From assembly GCA_024220505.1 (NCBI GenBank), contig JAKZZE010000008.1, positions 496,001 to 560,000 of the forward strand: 64,000 nucleotides of DNA, read 5' to 3'. A program made the translations under genes and the position numbers. The notes below the pieces were generated by a model, which saw nothing but the letters and a program-made list of their open reading frames with translations, made no database searches and was not told where the DNA came from. This DNA is from Rhizopus arrhizus (lineage: Eukaryota; Mucoromycota; Mucoromycetes; Mucorales; Rhizopodaceae). The first letter of the stretch is position 1; each line of letters opens with the position of its first letter. Below are positions 38,642 through 51,300 of this stretch, one piece after another.

Positions 38642-39050
38642 GCTTTTTATTTCTTCCATTTTTGCTTTATTACTCCCTTTTATTATTAAAACAATGAAAA
38701 GTAATAAAATATTATTATTTTATCAATTCAGGTTATGTATGGGTTTCAAGTCTTCCCTTTTCTCTTCCATTATTTTCTACTTGTTATTCATTATGAAATT
38801 ACTATATGAAAATAAAAATTCATGTTAAAAAAATCATTTTCACTGCATAGTTTGATAAAATGACAAATCAAATTAAAGCATAAGATTGAAAAATACCTTT
38901 TTAACAAAAGAAAGTTAATTCATCACTTTTGGACATTTTTTTTTGTAACTTAATTGATTAAACTTTGAGTCACACATCGCGGAGTGGTGTGCCCAGATTA
39001 TTAACAGTATAAACAAGGCATATAAATAGCATAGGAGTTCAAATAAGAAT
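38642..39050. other. Non-coding, AT-rich spacer
   Basis: About 400 bp between the GATA gene and a LINE remnant. I see no gene or element in it. Confidence 0.4.
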
Positions 39051-39530
39051 ATGATTGATTTTCACTTAATTAGTCGAGTAGTGGATGGTCATTCGTAATG
39101 ATGGAGACTTGAGACGCGATTTTAGAAATGATTATGTTTGGTTGGTAAGGAATGTCTTGAAATACAAACTGCCAATGAAAATACCAAATGAACTATAAAG
39201 AGGATGAAACTGCCGGGAATAAATGCTGAACTTTGTAAACAGGAAATGAAGACGGAAGGTTGAGCGAGCGAAGAAGAATCCATAGATGTTCCACTTGCAA
39301 CGGAAGTTCAAGGTAAAAGCTCTGAAGGACAGATTTCCAAACGGATTGCTTGCGAGGACAGGATACCATAAAATGTTCAATTGTATCTTTATATGTCGCT
39401 TTTGAACAATGAAAAATGAAGGTGTCGATAGGGAGTTGGAACTTCTGCACCGCTTTGTGTTCAACAAAGCATTTTAAACGTTTCAAATAAAAAAAATGTG
39501 ATATGAAATCAGGCACTGCGTAAAACAAAA
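39051..39530 (-). pseudogene. LINE ORF2 C-terminal remnant
   Basis: The minus strand encodes, with frame shifts, a LINE C-terminal region: LPIDTFIFHCSKATYKDT, IEHFMVSCPRKQSVWKSVLQ. The Cys...EHF...CP..K..VW pattern is the same as in the 43269-45616 LINE (ETEQHMLFTCIQKQDLW). 3' sequence follows to about 39051. Decayed and inactive. Confidence 0.7.
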
Positions 39531-39670
39531 AGAAAAAATGTAAAACAATAACATAAATATATGCTAGCTTGAGTAATTGACAGAGTATAAGATGATTGCT
39601 TTATTTAAGCAGTAATCTAATATGAATAACAATTTAATTATATGTAATGTATGAAAACAGTACAGTTAAA

Positions 39671-40005
39671 GAAACTAGGTTGGGCCAATGAAAAAAAAAA
39701 ATTGAATTGGGACACGGTTGCCAAAATGGAACACCAATGCGAAAATGGGACACAGATGGGAAAATGGGACAAAGGAGAGACAGAATGTTAGTTTTTTTTT
39801 AGACGAATAACAATTGATTTTAAAATGTTTAACTCACCTTTTTTTGGAAAAAGCGAAAATGGAAATCAGACACAGGAGTTTTGTAAATTGAAGGTGGTTA
39901 GTACATTATCCGTAAGCTTAAGAAAAAAAACTTGTCCAACTTACACTGTATAGAAGTATGAGAGAGTCATATCAATCACACGGAAAGCTGGCCACTGGGA
40001 TCTAA
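39671..40005 (-). other. Fanzor 3' non-coding region; candidate guide (omega/f) RNA locus
   Basis: The 335 nt from the Fanzor stop codon to the element end carry no ORF. In the TnpB/Fanzor family the guide RNA scaffold usually overlaps or follows the 3' end of the gene, and the guide is templated by DNA at or beyond the element end. This stretch is the place to look: it includes the terminal repeat and conserved-looking GGAAAAAGCGAAAATGG. No RNA fold can be asserted by eye. Confidence 0.35.
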
Positions 40006-42677
40006 CTAACGCACAAAGGCATCAAGACGCTGATTTTTGTTTTTTGCAGCAAATAAAAATATATCCAGTATGTTATGAGCAGCCATGATGTCACGATTCC
40101 ATATGATATTGCAATTGTTTTGCTTACACTGTAATACCGTATGTACTCTTCGTTTTGATTTGGCGGTTACAACATTGTCTACGTTTCTAGTCTTGCATTT
40201 GTTGCAGATTTGGCTTGTTAAGTATTCATCCACAATGCAAATATCAAGCTGCTTTCCACAATATTTTTTCAAAGCCTTCTTAATCATCTGTACAGGAGCA
40301 GATTTATTTCCACGGAGGCTGGAACCAAACATACCATCACCAAAAGCAATGATGGTTTTCTTGGATCTTTTTTCGTGATCAATGGGAGCAGAAGGATAGT
40401 ATCTATTCTCTTTCTTGGTAGATGTTCTTACGCCTGTAGTTGCTTTTTCATCGTATTTGGCACTACCGTGAATGAAACACTTACAGATCTCATGAACACC
40501 TTTTTGTTTTCTCATGTAGCATTTGAACTTCAGCTTTGACGACCTACACAGGTTTTTGCATGTTGCTTAAGTAAACAAGTAAAAAAAAAATATGTTTTTA
40601 TTTACCAAGATTTTTCATTGTAGTAACTTGTAATATCGTCATATAAACTTAGTCTTTCTTTGCAAGCTTTTAAAAATTCTGCCATATTGGATGTCTTCAA
40701 CGAGCTTAAATTAGAAATTTTCAAAAACTGAGCCTTGTGTTGTTCTTGATGCTTTTTTCGTATAGAATTCGCATCATTATAGCCACACAGATGATAGTAC
40801 TCGTCCAAGCTTGTAGTCCTTTGCCCTCCGGATGTATCGACGGCAGTTACAAGTGTGACAACACCAGGATCTACTCCCCAAATTTCACAGCCGTTTTCAA
40901 TATCTTCGAGGAAGTCCTCAGGCTGTTTTCCCAGTAGAGTATCTATTTGCTTTTTCTTCCTCACTCTAGAAAAAAGGAAAGAAATCGAATACCCATCGGT
41001 ATATATAACGTTTCTATGTATAACTTGATTAAATTAAGGCTCTTATTTTTCAATTCAACTAAGCTAACTTACTGGAACTGTTTTTTCCCCTCTGAAAGGC
41101 TTTTTCGAGTTCGAAATCCCATTTTGGAAAAGTTAAAAAGCCTATAGTAGAAGTCCGAGAGAGCCGATTTATCTTTAACACCTTTTGGGATATTTTCAAT
41201 ACCAGATTGCTTCAACAGTCGCCAGAAAGCTTGGGCATCTATTTGTATTGACTTCATCGCAAATGAGTATACAGGTAAGATGGAAAAAAAGCGATAGCCT
41301 CGCCGATCTGTGTATTTAGCAGGCGTGAATGTTCCATCTTCAATTCTAGACTGGATACTTGTAATAAATTTCAAAAGAGCAGGTAAATGGGGCTCAAGCT
41401 TCTCTAATTTTTTCCCAAGCACTAGTGGTATTTTTGAATTAATGCTTTGCAGTACTTGTTCCTGTAAAGACTTGAAGCTTCGTCTATTGAGTATTGAAGT
41501 AAACGTGAGTTCTTTTAACTTCCTATAAATGTAGGACTTGGAGGCAAAGGCGACTGGTTTTTCTTCCATAATATACACCTTCTCATTTATCTTTTGCTGA
41601 AGATAGAAAAACCATTTGAAGAATTCATGAGGTTTGGAGTACAGGTCTTCCGCATCGCAGTTCATTGTCTGATATCGACTCCATAATGCATTCATCTTTT
41701 CTATGGTTTCTTCTAAACATTGATTTCTTTCTAAAGATGAGGGCCATATTGATTGCTGTTTCTGCTTTAATGTATAAACATAGTGAGAGAGTGCTTTTCT
41801 TTGGGCAACTGATAATCCTTTGCAATAGAAGGGAGAAGACATATCTGAAAAAGCTTCCAGAAAAAAGCGGGTTGTTCTCCTTTCATGGTTTTCACATACA
41901 TGGTTGCGTATGAGTACATCGTATTGTTTACACATAATAGACAGAACAGACGAATATCCAATACTCTTGAGGGATTGCAGTATTGTTTCATTGACTTGGC
42001 ATTCGTTGCAAAATTCAACAAAGTAATCTTGACAGTATTTAGGGACTTTTTTGCCATTGCCAGTTACAACAGTGAAAATAGAATAGACAAGGGCATGATC
42101 AATAATTGGCACTTGTTCCCCCTTGTTTAAAAGCTTCAAAAAAATATAGTTCATAAATAGTGAGCCTACGTGGATCGCTTTGGTTGTGTAGGCCACTACT
42201 GAAGCAATCTTTTCAAAAACCCTTGTGTCCGTACATATATTTTTTAAGGAGGATTTGATTGCAAAAGTTTCCTTTTTCTCATCAGGATTGTGAGATGGCT
42301 CCTTTTGCTTCTTTTTTGGGCAAAGGTTGGATGATGATCTTGAGTGAGTATTCAATCCGCAAGAAGGACATGTCTTTTCTGTATTGCTTTTTGTTTTCAT
42401 TCTAAAATCCTGCAAAGCAAGTTGTTTATCTATTTTCTTCTGTATCTTTTTGGAGGTAGGAGGAAGAGCACTAGGAGCCTGTGAAGTAGAAGCCTGTGAA
42501 CCAGAAGCAACTGAAGTGGTCAGAGCAGATGTAACTGATATATTATCAGAGTTGACTTCTTGAAAAAAAAGTAAGGAACATGATACCTCGCAATGTGTTA
42601 TTTTGGTACTTACTCTTTAAAATCTTTCTTTTTATTGACGAGCTCTTCGCGGGATCATTGTTATATCTTCGCTTCAT
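40006..42677 (-). CDS. Fanzor, eukaryotic TnpB-related RNA-guided nuclease
   Basis: Exons 42614-42677, 41073-42558, 40606-40965 and 40006-40543; introns 55, 107 and 62 nt; 815 aa. N-terminus has KRRYNND, a basic KRKILK stretch and a zinc-knuckle-like CPSCGLNTHSRSSSNLC (~res 85). A long helical region leads to RRGYRFFSILPVYSF (~400), typical of Fanzors. RuvC-I: CEIWGVDPGV (Asp ~549). RuvC-II region: IIAFGDGMFGSS. Then VDEYLTSQICNKCKTRN (Glu ~743; Cys 750/753), LQCKQNNC (Cys 776/781) and RuvC-III IIWNRDIMAAHNIL (Asp ~788). The Glu of VDEYLTS is a candidate for the displaced catalytic Glu reported for Fanzors. No stops or frameshifts, so it may be functional. Family: RNA-guided DNA endonuclease. 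Confidence 0.88.
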
Positions 42678-43268
42678 TATCTATTATAAGCTTCAGAAAG
42701 AAAATAAATGTTTATAGATTTGCTCAAGCTCTGTTACTTTCTATTGAAATCCTTAATGACCAATGGAAATTTTTTGATATATAACAGTAGCAAAACTGAT
42801 TAATTGCTTTGGAGCATCTCAAAACTATAGCTTGTGGCGATCCAGCGTAATTACTAGCCATATGCTTTTCTTGACTATTTAATTAATAGACTGGCAGGTA
42901 GTGTAATTGGCTATACGGCTTATGTAATGTTATAAGATAATAAGCATTTTGCATAAAATTTATTCCACCTCATATTTTGTAATATACACAGTGGGGGCTA
43001 AGTAAATCTGTCCATTTTGAAGATGAATATTCATAACTTAAGCAATGGTTTCAGAAATTACTGCTTTGTCCGATTTCCATTTTCGCTTTTTCCAAAAAAA
43101 GATGAGTTAAACATTTTAAAATCAATTGTTATTTGTCCAAAAAAAAAAAAAAAAAAAAAAACTAACATTCTGTCTCTCCTTTGTCCCATTTTGGCAACCG
43201 TGTCCCAATTCAATTTTAAATTGACCAAATTTTTTTTTCATTGGCCCAACCTAGTTTCTTGCACAGTA

Positions 43269-45616
43269 GTGATTGCAAAGTCTTTACAAGAATCATGAAT
43301 AGCAGGATTATGGATATCTCATCTAAATTGATCACTCGTTTCCAATCAGGCTTCATGCACAATAGATTTATAGGAGACCATGGCTTTGCCTGTCGGTTGA
43401 TTATGGAGGATGCCTCTAAATCAACATCAATATCAGAAAGTTTAGGGGTCATGTTGGATCAAACAAAAGCCTACGATCGCATTCATCCTGAATATTTGTG
43501 CAAAGTACTAAAAAGGTTTGGTTTCCCCGATAAATTCATCAAGTGTATCCACGACCTTTTCTTTGGTAATTCAATTTCAGTCAACGTGAATGGATCCTTG
43601 GCTGACAGCATACAACAATTACGTGGACTACGCCAAGGAGACTCGATTTCACCTATACTTTTCAACCTTGCAATAGAACCATTCTTACTATCCATCCTTA
43701 ACAATGAAATCATTGATGGTTACTGTCTTAAAGCTAGAAGATCCAACTCTGACTTGAAATTAACAGCACCAAGACCAGTTAAATTATTAGCCTATGCCGA
43801 CGACATACTCATATTTATCAATTCTAAGGAAGAATTTCTGGAACTACAAGAGTGTCTAAAAGTATATAATGGTGCGTCTAACTCTCAAGTAAACTATTCC
43901 AAGTCGGTGGCATTCCCTTTAGCTGGTGGAACCACATTCAACAATCGAGAACTCAAAGAACTGATCATTCATAATGGTCTCAGGTGGTTTGACTTTCAAT
44001 CATTAGGCTACATCAAGTATCTTGGATACCCAATATGGTTCACCAACGATCAACGAACTATATTCCATAAAGAAACCATCCGCAAGCTTGAAAGCTCGGT
44101 TAACATTCATTCCCAGCGTCAACTTTCCGTTTATGGCAGGGCGCACCTTGCTAATACACTCATACTCTCCAAGTTGTGGCATTTTCTGCGAATTACAAAT
44201 CTTCCAAAAAGCTTTTACAACAAGGTGTCTTCTATTGTGTATCAATTCGTGACTCACAACCTGTTTCCCAGGATTGCTCGTACAACTTTAGAACAGCCGA
44301 AAAACAAAGGTGGTCTTTCATTATTGAATGTAGAAGTTCAGCAAAAGGTTTTCCAGTTTCGATATATCAATCCACTACTGTTAAACTGTCGTCAAAGGAT
44401 ACCAGACTTCCTGTACAAGATGTTGATATTTACTTTGCAATCTTCATTTGATACTCCCTCACACGTCATCCCTTTGATATTCAAACATTCCAGATCCCAT
44501 GGTAACATGAAAGGCCTCCATCCACTAATCCCTATGTTTAGTGCTTTGGACTCCTGTCCTCGTCTTCCTACCGAAAATGACCTGATAATATCAGCACAAA
44601 CTAGCCTACTCATTCCCTTCAAAGATATATGCGAAGAAGACCCACAAGAAAACTTCAAGTTTAGCAAGTTTCTCCAAACACAAAAAGCATATCATTTCTT
44701 TGAACGAGATTTCCTTTCAAATGGTTTACAGTTCAAAAACAGACAACATTGTGGCTCTCCCAATCTTCTACAAAAAATCAAAAATGCCGTTCTTACTGGA
44801 AACCTTATCTTCAAGCCGTATTTTGCATCTTTATTATCAGCTGAACAGCATGATCTTGAATTTGACAGTGAAGGCAATCCAACTGAACCAAATATCAACT
44901 TTGACCCATTCATTCAACAGATGAGCTATGACGATATCAATATAACAGCATTGAAGAATCGTCAACTAAAGACAATGCTCAGCTTCAACTCAAACTCACA
45001 AATCACAAACATAAGTCACAACAACTGGAAAGCTTTTATCAGTAGCCCTATGCACTATATTCCTAGAAATGTATGGTACAGACTTCTTCATAGGAAATTA
45101 TCCACTCGAGCCAATCTGCATAGAATCATACCAGCAAAGGTAGACGACGACTACTGCCAATTGTGCAAGCTACCAGAAACAGAGCAGCACATGCTCTTTA
45201 CTTGTATTCAAAAACAAGACTTGTGGAACGCAGCCTTCAAGAAATACTTGTCAAATCCTAAAGATCCCAACTGTAGCTCAATATTCGAGGATTTATCCAC
45301 TCTTAGATTATCCAAGTATTACATCTTACACTATCATGACAAGTTCACAATTTATGATTTTTTTGCTACAGTCATTCGATTCATTTGGAAAGCCCACTGG
45401 CAACAATTCTTTGAACAGACTCCTGTCGTGGATGAGATTGTCCTCAATCAAATCCAGAAGGAACTATTGAAACTATCCGCTTACAATTCTTTACTCTAAT
45501 ATCCTTTGTATTTTCGCGACAAGTCACTGTTTCATACACTTGTATCGCTCTTAACTTTTATACTCTTTGATGAGTTTTAATAAATATTAAAATTTTCATC
45601 CATAAAAAAAAAAAAA
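43269..45616 (+). mobile_element. 5'-truncated poly(A) LINE with reverse transcriptase ORF
   Basis: Flanked by TTCTTGCACAGTA at 43256-43268 and 45617-45629; ends in a short A-run (45604-45616). The ORF runs to a stop at 45497-45499, about 740 codons inside the element, beginning within the RT domain: SRIMDISSKLITRFQSGF, MLDQTKAYDRIHPEYL, GLRQGDSISPILFNLAIEP, LLAYADDILIF, and C-terminal DDYCQLCKLPETEQHMLFTC. The endonuclease and 5' part are missing. RT motifs (FADD-type, GDSISP) differ from the two LINE families at 15-28 kb, so it is a separate lineage. The target repeat includes the last bases of the Fanzor element, so this inserted later. Confidence 0.9.
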
Positions 45617-45632
45617 TTCTTGCACAGTAATT

Positions 45633-46008
45633 TTTTTTTAAATGGTTTTATTAACTGCGCCGTGTAAATTAGTGGGTTGCACTAACTCAGAGGCGGTTGC
45701 ACTAACTCAGAGGCGGTTGCAGATAAATGTTAATAAAAGGAAAAAATTAAACTGAACAAGTTACATAAAATTAAAAACTATATAAAAAAAATAGGAAAGT
45801 TAATAGAAATCGTCTTCTTGTGCAAGATAAGTCGCAACTTCCTTGCGAATCAGTGTCAGGGCTGCGTTTGGTACAAATTCCTGCCGACGAAAGATGCATT
45901 GCCAGTGTAGCTTCCATATCACTCAAAGAGATAATGAGTACTATGTCACCATCGAGCTTACGGTTCAAGTAATAAGATACCTCTGAAAAATCTAGGGAAC
46001 AAAGGGCA
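45633..46008 (-). mobile_element. Short 5'-truncated LINE copy with target-site duplication
   Basis: Bounded by TGCACAGTAATT at 45621-45632 and 46009-46020. A T-run at its left edge (poly(A) tail of the minus strand) and a frameshifted C-terminal LINE peptide, VIWKLHWQCIFRRQEFVP then YLAQEDDFY and stop, match the end of the neighbouring LINE in layout (VIRFIWKAHWQQFF). A 20-bp tandem duplication (GGTTGCACTAACTCAGAGGC twice, about 45674-45713) lies in its 3' part. Confidence 0.75.
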
Positions 46009-46318
46009 TGCACAGTAATTCTTATCTGCGCTTACTTTAAATACTGTACCCGGAACTTAAATTTAAGCATAAGAAAAAAAATATGAAGCTAACTATTGCA
46101 CAACAATTTCTTATGAATAGTCGAGATAAACCAAATGTCAATTATGGGAGCTTCTTATTCTCCTTAAAAATAAGAAAAGCAACAGGAGTTATAAAAACTG
46201 TTTCGGTAAAACAAAAATAAAAATGGTTAAAGCAGCAAAAAAAAAAAAAAAAAAAATACACACTGAGTATTTTTTTTTTTAATTTTTCTTTTCCTTCATT
46301 TTCTTCATTTAATACAAG

Positions 46319-48321
46319 ATGGCCAACACACAGCAAATATTTCAAGCAACATACTCTGGGGTTCCAGTATATGAAATGCAATGTAAAGGCATTGCTGTGA
46401 TGCGAAGAAAAGCAGATTCTTATTTAAATGCAACTCAGATACTTAAAGTCGCGGGTTTTGATAAACCACACCGAACTCGTATTTTAGAAAGAGAAGTACA
46501 AACAGGCCAACACGAAAAAGTACAAGGCGGTTATGGAAAATACCAAGGTAGATTCAGTTTTCTTGCTGTTTCTTTTTATACCAATTTGACTAAAGTTGCA
46601 TCTCTTTCTTAGGTACTTGGGTTCCATTTGAACGCGGTAAAGATTTAGCAGAACTGTATGAGGTAGACAGCGTTTTAAGACCTATTCTCAGCTTTGTTCA
46701 AGGTGACCAAAGTCCACCGATTGCACCAAAACATACTACAGCTGCTACCGCACGAACAAAAAAACCACGCGAATCTCGATCGGCGAGAAAAAGGGCGAAA
46801 AAGGAAGTTTTAATGGAAGAAAAGGACGTGTCAGATACGGATAATGCCTCAATACACACTATGGAAGAAGAGGTTGTAGCTAGTCCCGGGAGAAGAACAC
46901 GCCATTTAAAAGAAAAAAAGCCTAAACCAGAGGTGAAGGTAGAAAAAGTTGAGTTACGAGCAGAGCCAATGGATGCAGATGAACAGATCATTGATGACTA
47001 CGATACACGAGAGAATACCTATGCTCAAAAGCTGCTTCAGTTCTTCATGTCTGGACGTCAAGGCATACCTTCAATACTTGCTCATCCTCCTCGTGACCTT
47101 GATCTGAATGTGATCATTGATGACGAAGGTCATACGAGTCTTCACTGGGCCTCTGCTATGGCCCGTATTAAGACAGTCAAGACCTTGACAGATAACGGGG
47201 CAGATGTTTACAGAGTGAATTATCAGGGACAGACAGCACTTATGCGTAGTGTGCTATTCACCAACAATTTTGATGAAAAGACCTTTGACACACTCTTGAC
47301 GTTTTTGAGATCAACAGTATTCAATATCGATAAAAAAGACCAAACGGTATTCCATCATATTGCATCCACGGCAGGCTCAAAAGGAAAAGTGCATGCCTCT
47401 CGGTACTATATGGAATGCCTCATTAACAAATTGAGCTCCAATCGCTCAGAATTGATATCTATTTTAAATGTTCAGGACATATATGGGGATACAGCCTTGA
47501 CAATTTCGGCACGTATCGGTAACAAACGGTTAATTAAACTACTGATTGATGCTGGAGCCAGTATAGAGATAGCAAACGAAGAAGGAATGACATCTAGAGA
47601 TTATATCAATGAACTTGAAAGGCGCAGTGAGATTCCATCACTGCTTTCTTTTCATACAAACAGTGGTATTCTATCGACTGATAGTAACTCACATGAAGCT
47701 CTAAGACAAAAAATTGATACAATGTTTAGACAAGTAATCAATGGTTCAAGTAGCAGCGATGTCGTACCACCCATATCAGAGGTGTTTGATTCTTTTGCAG
47801 AAAGCTATGAAAGAGATTTGATATCAAAAGAAAACGATATTCAGAAAAAAAAGCTTGAGCTCGAGCTATATACAAAGCGGTTAGCGGAAACTAAGCTTAT
47901 ATTGGAGTCAACTGTGTTTAATGTTGAAGATACAATTGCTTATGAAGAAGCCGGGAAAAAAGGACTATTATTAGATTCTAGGCTTAGAAAATGGCTTCAA
48001 TTCAGTCAAAAGGAGATGCTAAAGTGCTTGACACATTCATTTAAAGATACCAACAATTCGTCATCACTAGAGTTAAACGAGTTATACACCACAACAAAAT
48101 CACTGCGGCAGGAGTTGGAGACATTGAAGAATATAAGGAAAACACGTATCAAGACATTATCAAGTCTTTTGTCCCAAATTCCAAGTAAAAAATATCAAGA
48201 TTATAAGAGATTGATCTCAATAAGCTGTAATATTCCCTATGAAAATGTTGAAATGATGCTAGAACCTCTACTGGCTTCATTTGAAGAAGAAGATAATATG
48301 CAGATATCTACTTCACAATAA
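46319..48321 (+). CDS. MBF transcription factor subunit (APSES/KilA-N DNA-binding, ankyrin; Mbp1/Res-like)
   Basis: Exons 46319-46547 and 46613-48321 around a 65-nt intron; 645 aa. N-terminal APSES domain: [39 protein letters not shown], then [16 protein letters not shown] across the splice. A Lys-rich linker with nuclear-signal-like [15 protein letters not shown] follows. Ankyrin repeats occur at about 247-280 ([20 protein letters not shown]) and about 365-395 ([19 protein letters not shown]). The C-terminus is coiled coil (~450-560). This is the architecture of Mbp1/Swi4/Res proteins, which pair with Swi6/Cdc10 and bind ACGCGT boxes at G1/S promoters. The T/CT-rich tract just before the ATG is probably the core promoter. 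Confidence 0.93.
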
Positions 48322-51300
48322 TATTCTTTTTGGTGACCCCTCCCAAGGTGATAATGAGAATTGTCTAGTATAGATGATTGAATGTCAGTCATTTTTATTT
48401 CGTATTCCTTTGTTGGTTCTCTCTTCTGTCACAAAACATTGATACCTTTCTGTAGCATTTAATAAACTTTTTGAGACTTTAGGTAGTATTCACAATTTTA
48501 ATTTTATTGATTTCTGTGATTGGAAAAATTCAACTTTGACATGACTAAGCTGCTCTTTTATATGAGGCGATAGCGTGTATTCACATTACTGCAAGGCCTG
48601 CACGACAATAATCGGTCTATTGTCAAATAATCATATGAACTATACAACATAATTTGTTAATTTACACAAAGAAGATGGTACTAAGCATAACTACTGTATG
48701 CTTTTTGATAAATGAAATCAACAAGTACTCTTTTAAAACACTCTCAAGTTAGTATTATTAGTAATTTTACATTTGAAGTCTTGCTTAAAAAGAACTAGAA
48801 TATTTTTAAAAGCCATAAACAATTTAAATTGTACTTCATTCTTGGGAGTCTCCTTCTCTTTAGTAAAAGAATAGCAAATAAAATATTTTAATTATGCAAA
48901 ACAAAGAGAAAGGGCTACTTTAAAAAAAATTTAGCAACTGAAGTAATGATATGATAAACTACTTTCTTTTTATAGCATCGACATGGAGCCTCTTTGAATC
49001 GTTAAGCTAATGTGTTATAACGCTTGGCGATGACAAAGGTTAAAGAAATTACGCCATTTTTAATGCTAATCATAGTACACATTTAAGTGGCTAAAAAAGA
49101 AAAATTAATAGGAAAAATAAAGGTTATAATGATCATGAAATATGCTTGAAACATAAAGAATGGTGGTGATATTGTTATAAAAAGAGGTAATCTTGATAAA
49201 ATATGAATAAGAGTGATACTCAAATGCATAAATAAAGGGGTTTTAGGTCATCAATTTTAAAGAAGAGTAACTGATTTATAAAGAAAAAAGAAGATTTTGG
49301 TTAGAAATTCTTTAAAATAATTTATATATGCTTTTTCTTAAAGCAAAATACTGTTTAATCCATACAGGGATAATAAATAAAGGAGCAAACACTCTCTATA
49401 CGTATGTAGTAAATAATACGTCTTTATAATCTTAACCTTTTCCTCTCCATCTATATGCAATAACTTATTATTTTGTCCTAAAGAGCTAAAAGGAATAGTA
49501 TCTTATTAAATTTAAACTATAACGGACAAAGTGATACTTGCTTATTTTTTGTACTACCACTTTTTGCATAAACTTTACATGTAATTTAAAGACCTATCAT
49601 TCCACCTTTTTATATATCGAATTATCTTTTGATCAGCAATACTTCATAATGATATTAACAGCTCTTTTATAGATCATGCAAATAATAGAATTTTATAACG
49701 AAATCTTTTTTTTAACTTACATTTTCTATATTTTACGTGCTTTTTTATTTTGACTATTGTGTTTTTCAAAAAGAAAAACGAGATGAAATTCTGGTTTTCA
49801 TCTTTTTAGAAAGATCAAATTTTCTACTGCTGTATGTCCTTTGCGTAAGAGGATAATTACATATTTTTGTTGCTTTATTTCAATACTATGAAATAATAAT
49901 GACACCCGGATGGAGCTCGTTTCTTTAGATTTAATATGAAAATTGTTTTTCCACAGAAAGCATTCTTATTTTTAATTTAATATATTAAAAATAAGAAGTG
50001 CGTTATACTCCATTCCATATGCAACTCGAGTTTTTAAAAGCATTGACTTATTCCTCCATTTCAGACAAATAAAACAAAATTAACATCTTGTTAGTATGGA
50101 TTCACTTTAATTTTTAGTTAATGCTAATTTCCATTATATTTAATTATAATTACATTTATAAAAGAAGTAAATAGTGGATCAATGCTTTCTTTTTATGCTT
50201 GTATTTTGTATGTTGCACGTGTAAGCTTGCTTCATTGTATGTACCAAGTAAGCATCAGATACTCATAATAAAGAAATGACAAAAAGAACAAGTGCCTTGC
50301 TAAGATACAGAGAACGAAACATAGATATAAACTAGTCAAAAAATGCTATAAATTATAAGGGATTCAACAAACTCTTTCTTTTTATATAACAAAAGTTAAT
50401 ATATGTGAAATTCGCTTTTGTATTAATCTTGCCAACGTGACCACAAAGCTAATTGAAGCGAGGCCAATCAGTATTGTACAAAATCTCACAAACCATCTAA
50501 ATTTAGTTGAAAAATAAACTTAAATCAAAATTAGTTTTACTACATTTGTGGAAAATCAATGCAAATATCTAAGCCAAGTATTGAATGTTTTAATTATAGG
50601 TGTATAATTAAATCTTAAGATGGTGTCGTGCGTATATCTTCTTTGCCTGTTACAAAGTAGTTTAAAAAGATTTTTTTTTGGTCAAAATTCTAAAAAAGTA
50701 ACTTATATTAGAATAATCAAAAGAAAGAAAAAAATAAAGATTAATAAAGAAACTGGATAAAAGCACATTTTATTAATTGTGAATTCACACTTATTTATAA
50801 TGTTCCTATTGATAATATTATTGAGTAAAGAAATGAGTAGAGCAGTTACGGTTGATTTAAAAAAACAACGCAGGAAATCAAGTTGACCATAGGTCTTTTA
50901 ATTAACATGCGTCTCAAGAAAAATCCCCTTATAATTTTTAAATTCATTTTGAGAAGAAAACTCATCACTCCATGTAGATTACTCATACAAAGGTTTTTTG
51001 TAGATATGTCAGAACATAATTCGTTAAATAAATACTTTCCATTTTGCATTGTTATGTATAGTATTCTTAAATTAGGTACAATGTAGTTCCTTTATTTAAT
51101 GATGAAAAAAGCTTTGGTATGATCATAGCTTCAAAAAATCTGTTAAATAAAATTGGAAAAGAGTACCAAAGTTTGTAAACCTCTAAATAAAAGCTTATAT
51201 CTTAATTAAAGACGCTTTTATGCAGCTTTTGTCTATATTCTGAATAAAAGTTTACATTGGATACTGAAGATTTATAAGTTAATCAATGTAATTATAAAGC

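Larger units (their letters stand above)
39671..43258 (-). mobile_element. Fanzor-encoding transposon with terminal inverted repeats
   Basis: A 3.6-kb element bounded by imperfect inverted repeats of about 180 bp that start GAAACTAGGTTGGGCCAATG (39671 onward; reverse complement ending 43258). Shared blocks are AATTGGGACACGGTTGCC, GACAAAGGAGAGACAGAATG and ACAATTGATTTTAAAATG, plus GGAAAAAGCGAAAATGG; each side has its own small insertions. The left repeat has an extra tandem GGGACA-type stretch. The only gene is the minus-strand Fanzor. No clear target-site duplication: flanks are TACAGTTAAA and TTGCACAGTA. A LINE inserted later into the right edge (43256-43268). Confidence 0.85.
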
